Assembly: GCA_028286705.1 (NCBI GenBank)
Contig: JAQBRC010000001.1
Span: forward strand, 1 to 12,361
DNA: 12,361 nt
Source of the DNA: Candidatus Nomurabacteria bacterium
Lineage (GTDB): Bacteria > Patescibacteriota > Minisyncoccia > Phycocordibacterales > UBA9973
Direction: 5' to 3'
The stretch's first letter is position 1. Each line of letters starts with the position of its first letter. Positions 12,236 through 12,361 of the stretch are shown piece after piece. The translations under genes were made by a program, and so were the position numbers. The notes below the pieces were generated by a model. The model saw only the letters and a program-made list of their open reading frames with translations, was not told the DNA's origin and did no database searches.

Positions 12236-12361
12236 ATGAAAACAGTTACTTGCAAAACGGTACCGAGACACCGAAAAGACAATGTCTTTTATGATCTTCG
12301 ACTTAAAAATTTTGATCAAGCCTTTTTTGATGAACGTACCGATCGAAATATCGCATTAATC
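12236..12361 (+). CDS. Unrecognised gene, 5' part only (cut by window edge)
   Basis: An ATG at 12236 opens a frame that stays open for 42 codons to the end of the window. It begins MKTVTCKTVPRHRKD and continues with FYDLRLKNFDQAFFDERTDRN. The sequence is hydrophilic, with no signal peptide or membrane helix so far and no family motif that I recognise. It follows the response regulator by 101 nt behind its own -10 and an ACTTAATTAA motif. It does not look like a histidine kinase N-terminus. Confidence 0.5.
   Translation, partial: MKTVTCKTVPRHRKDNVFYDLRLKNFDQAFFDERTDRNIALI

Noticed and set aside
1..12361. tRNA, rRNA, CRISPR array, insertion sequence or prophage
   Set aside because: No regularly spaced repeats, no transposase or integrase motifs, and no rRNA- or tRNA-like segments were found on reading either strand; nearly all of the window is filled by the listed genes.

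Overview
The window is a gene-dense stretch of a bacterial chromosome of moderate, slightly AT-rich base composition. It most likely comes from a Patescibacteria/CPR (Parcubacteria-like) genome. That assignment is inference: nearly every start codon lacks a Shine-Dalgarno sequence, several promoters sit directly against the start codon, intergenic spacers are short and end in compact terminators, there are several small proteins of no recognised family, and the efflux adaptor has an unusual tip domain. No rRNA, tRNA, CRISPR array, transposase or phage gene was seen.

Layout. (1) 1-867, + strand: the tail of an upstream gene, a possible 64-residue ORF, and a complete self-cleaving LexA repressor. 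(2) 879-1070, - strand: a small two-helix membrane protein that shares a bidirectional terminator with lexA. (3) 1185-4925, + strand: a tight operon of an ABC-F ribosome-associated ATPase, an HI0933/BaiN-type flavoprotein and the ribosome-maturation GTPase RsgA. It ends in a bidirectional terminator. (4) 8346-4956, - strand: a three-gene MacAB-like exporter operon (adaptor, FtsX/MacB-type permease, ATPase) behind a strong, apparently leaderless promoter. (5) 8463-8786, + strand: a very basic 107-residue protein of unknown function. (6) 8797-9809: a divergent pair of an HxlR-type regulator (-) and a nitroreductase-family flavoprotein (+), with a perfect 12-bp palindrome between them. (7) 9810-10056: a spacer with a + strand terminator, a separate - strand terminator and a possible - strand small RNA. 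(8) 10057-12361, + strand: a membrane-anchored DUF3298-type protein, an unrecognised 158-residue protein, an OmpR/PhoB-type response regulator without an adjacent kinase, and the start of an unrecognised gene cut by the window edge.

How the genes fit together: much of the window is stress response and regulation. It holds a LexA repressor, a probably redox-sensing HxlR/nitroreductase pair and a two-component response regulator. The rest is translation and ribosome upkeep (ABC-F, RsgA) and export through the cell envelope (MacAB-like). The most unusual signals are a 10-base motif, ACTTAATTAA, present four times, always intergenic and on the same strand; a roughly 90-residue beta-rich domain inserted into the adaptor's coiled-coil hairpin; and repeated placement of extended -10 promoters so close to ATG codons that transcripts should be leaderless or nearly so.
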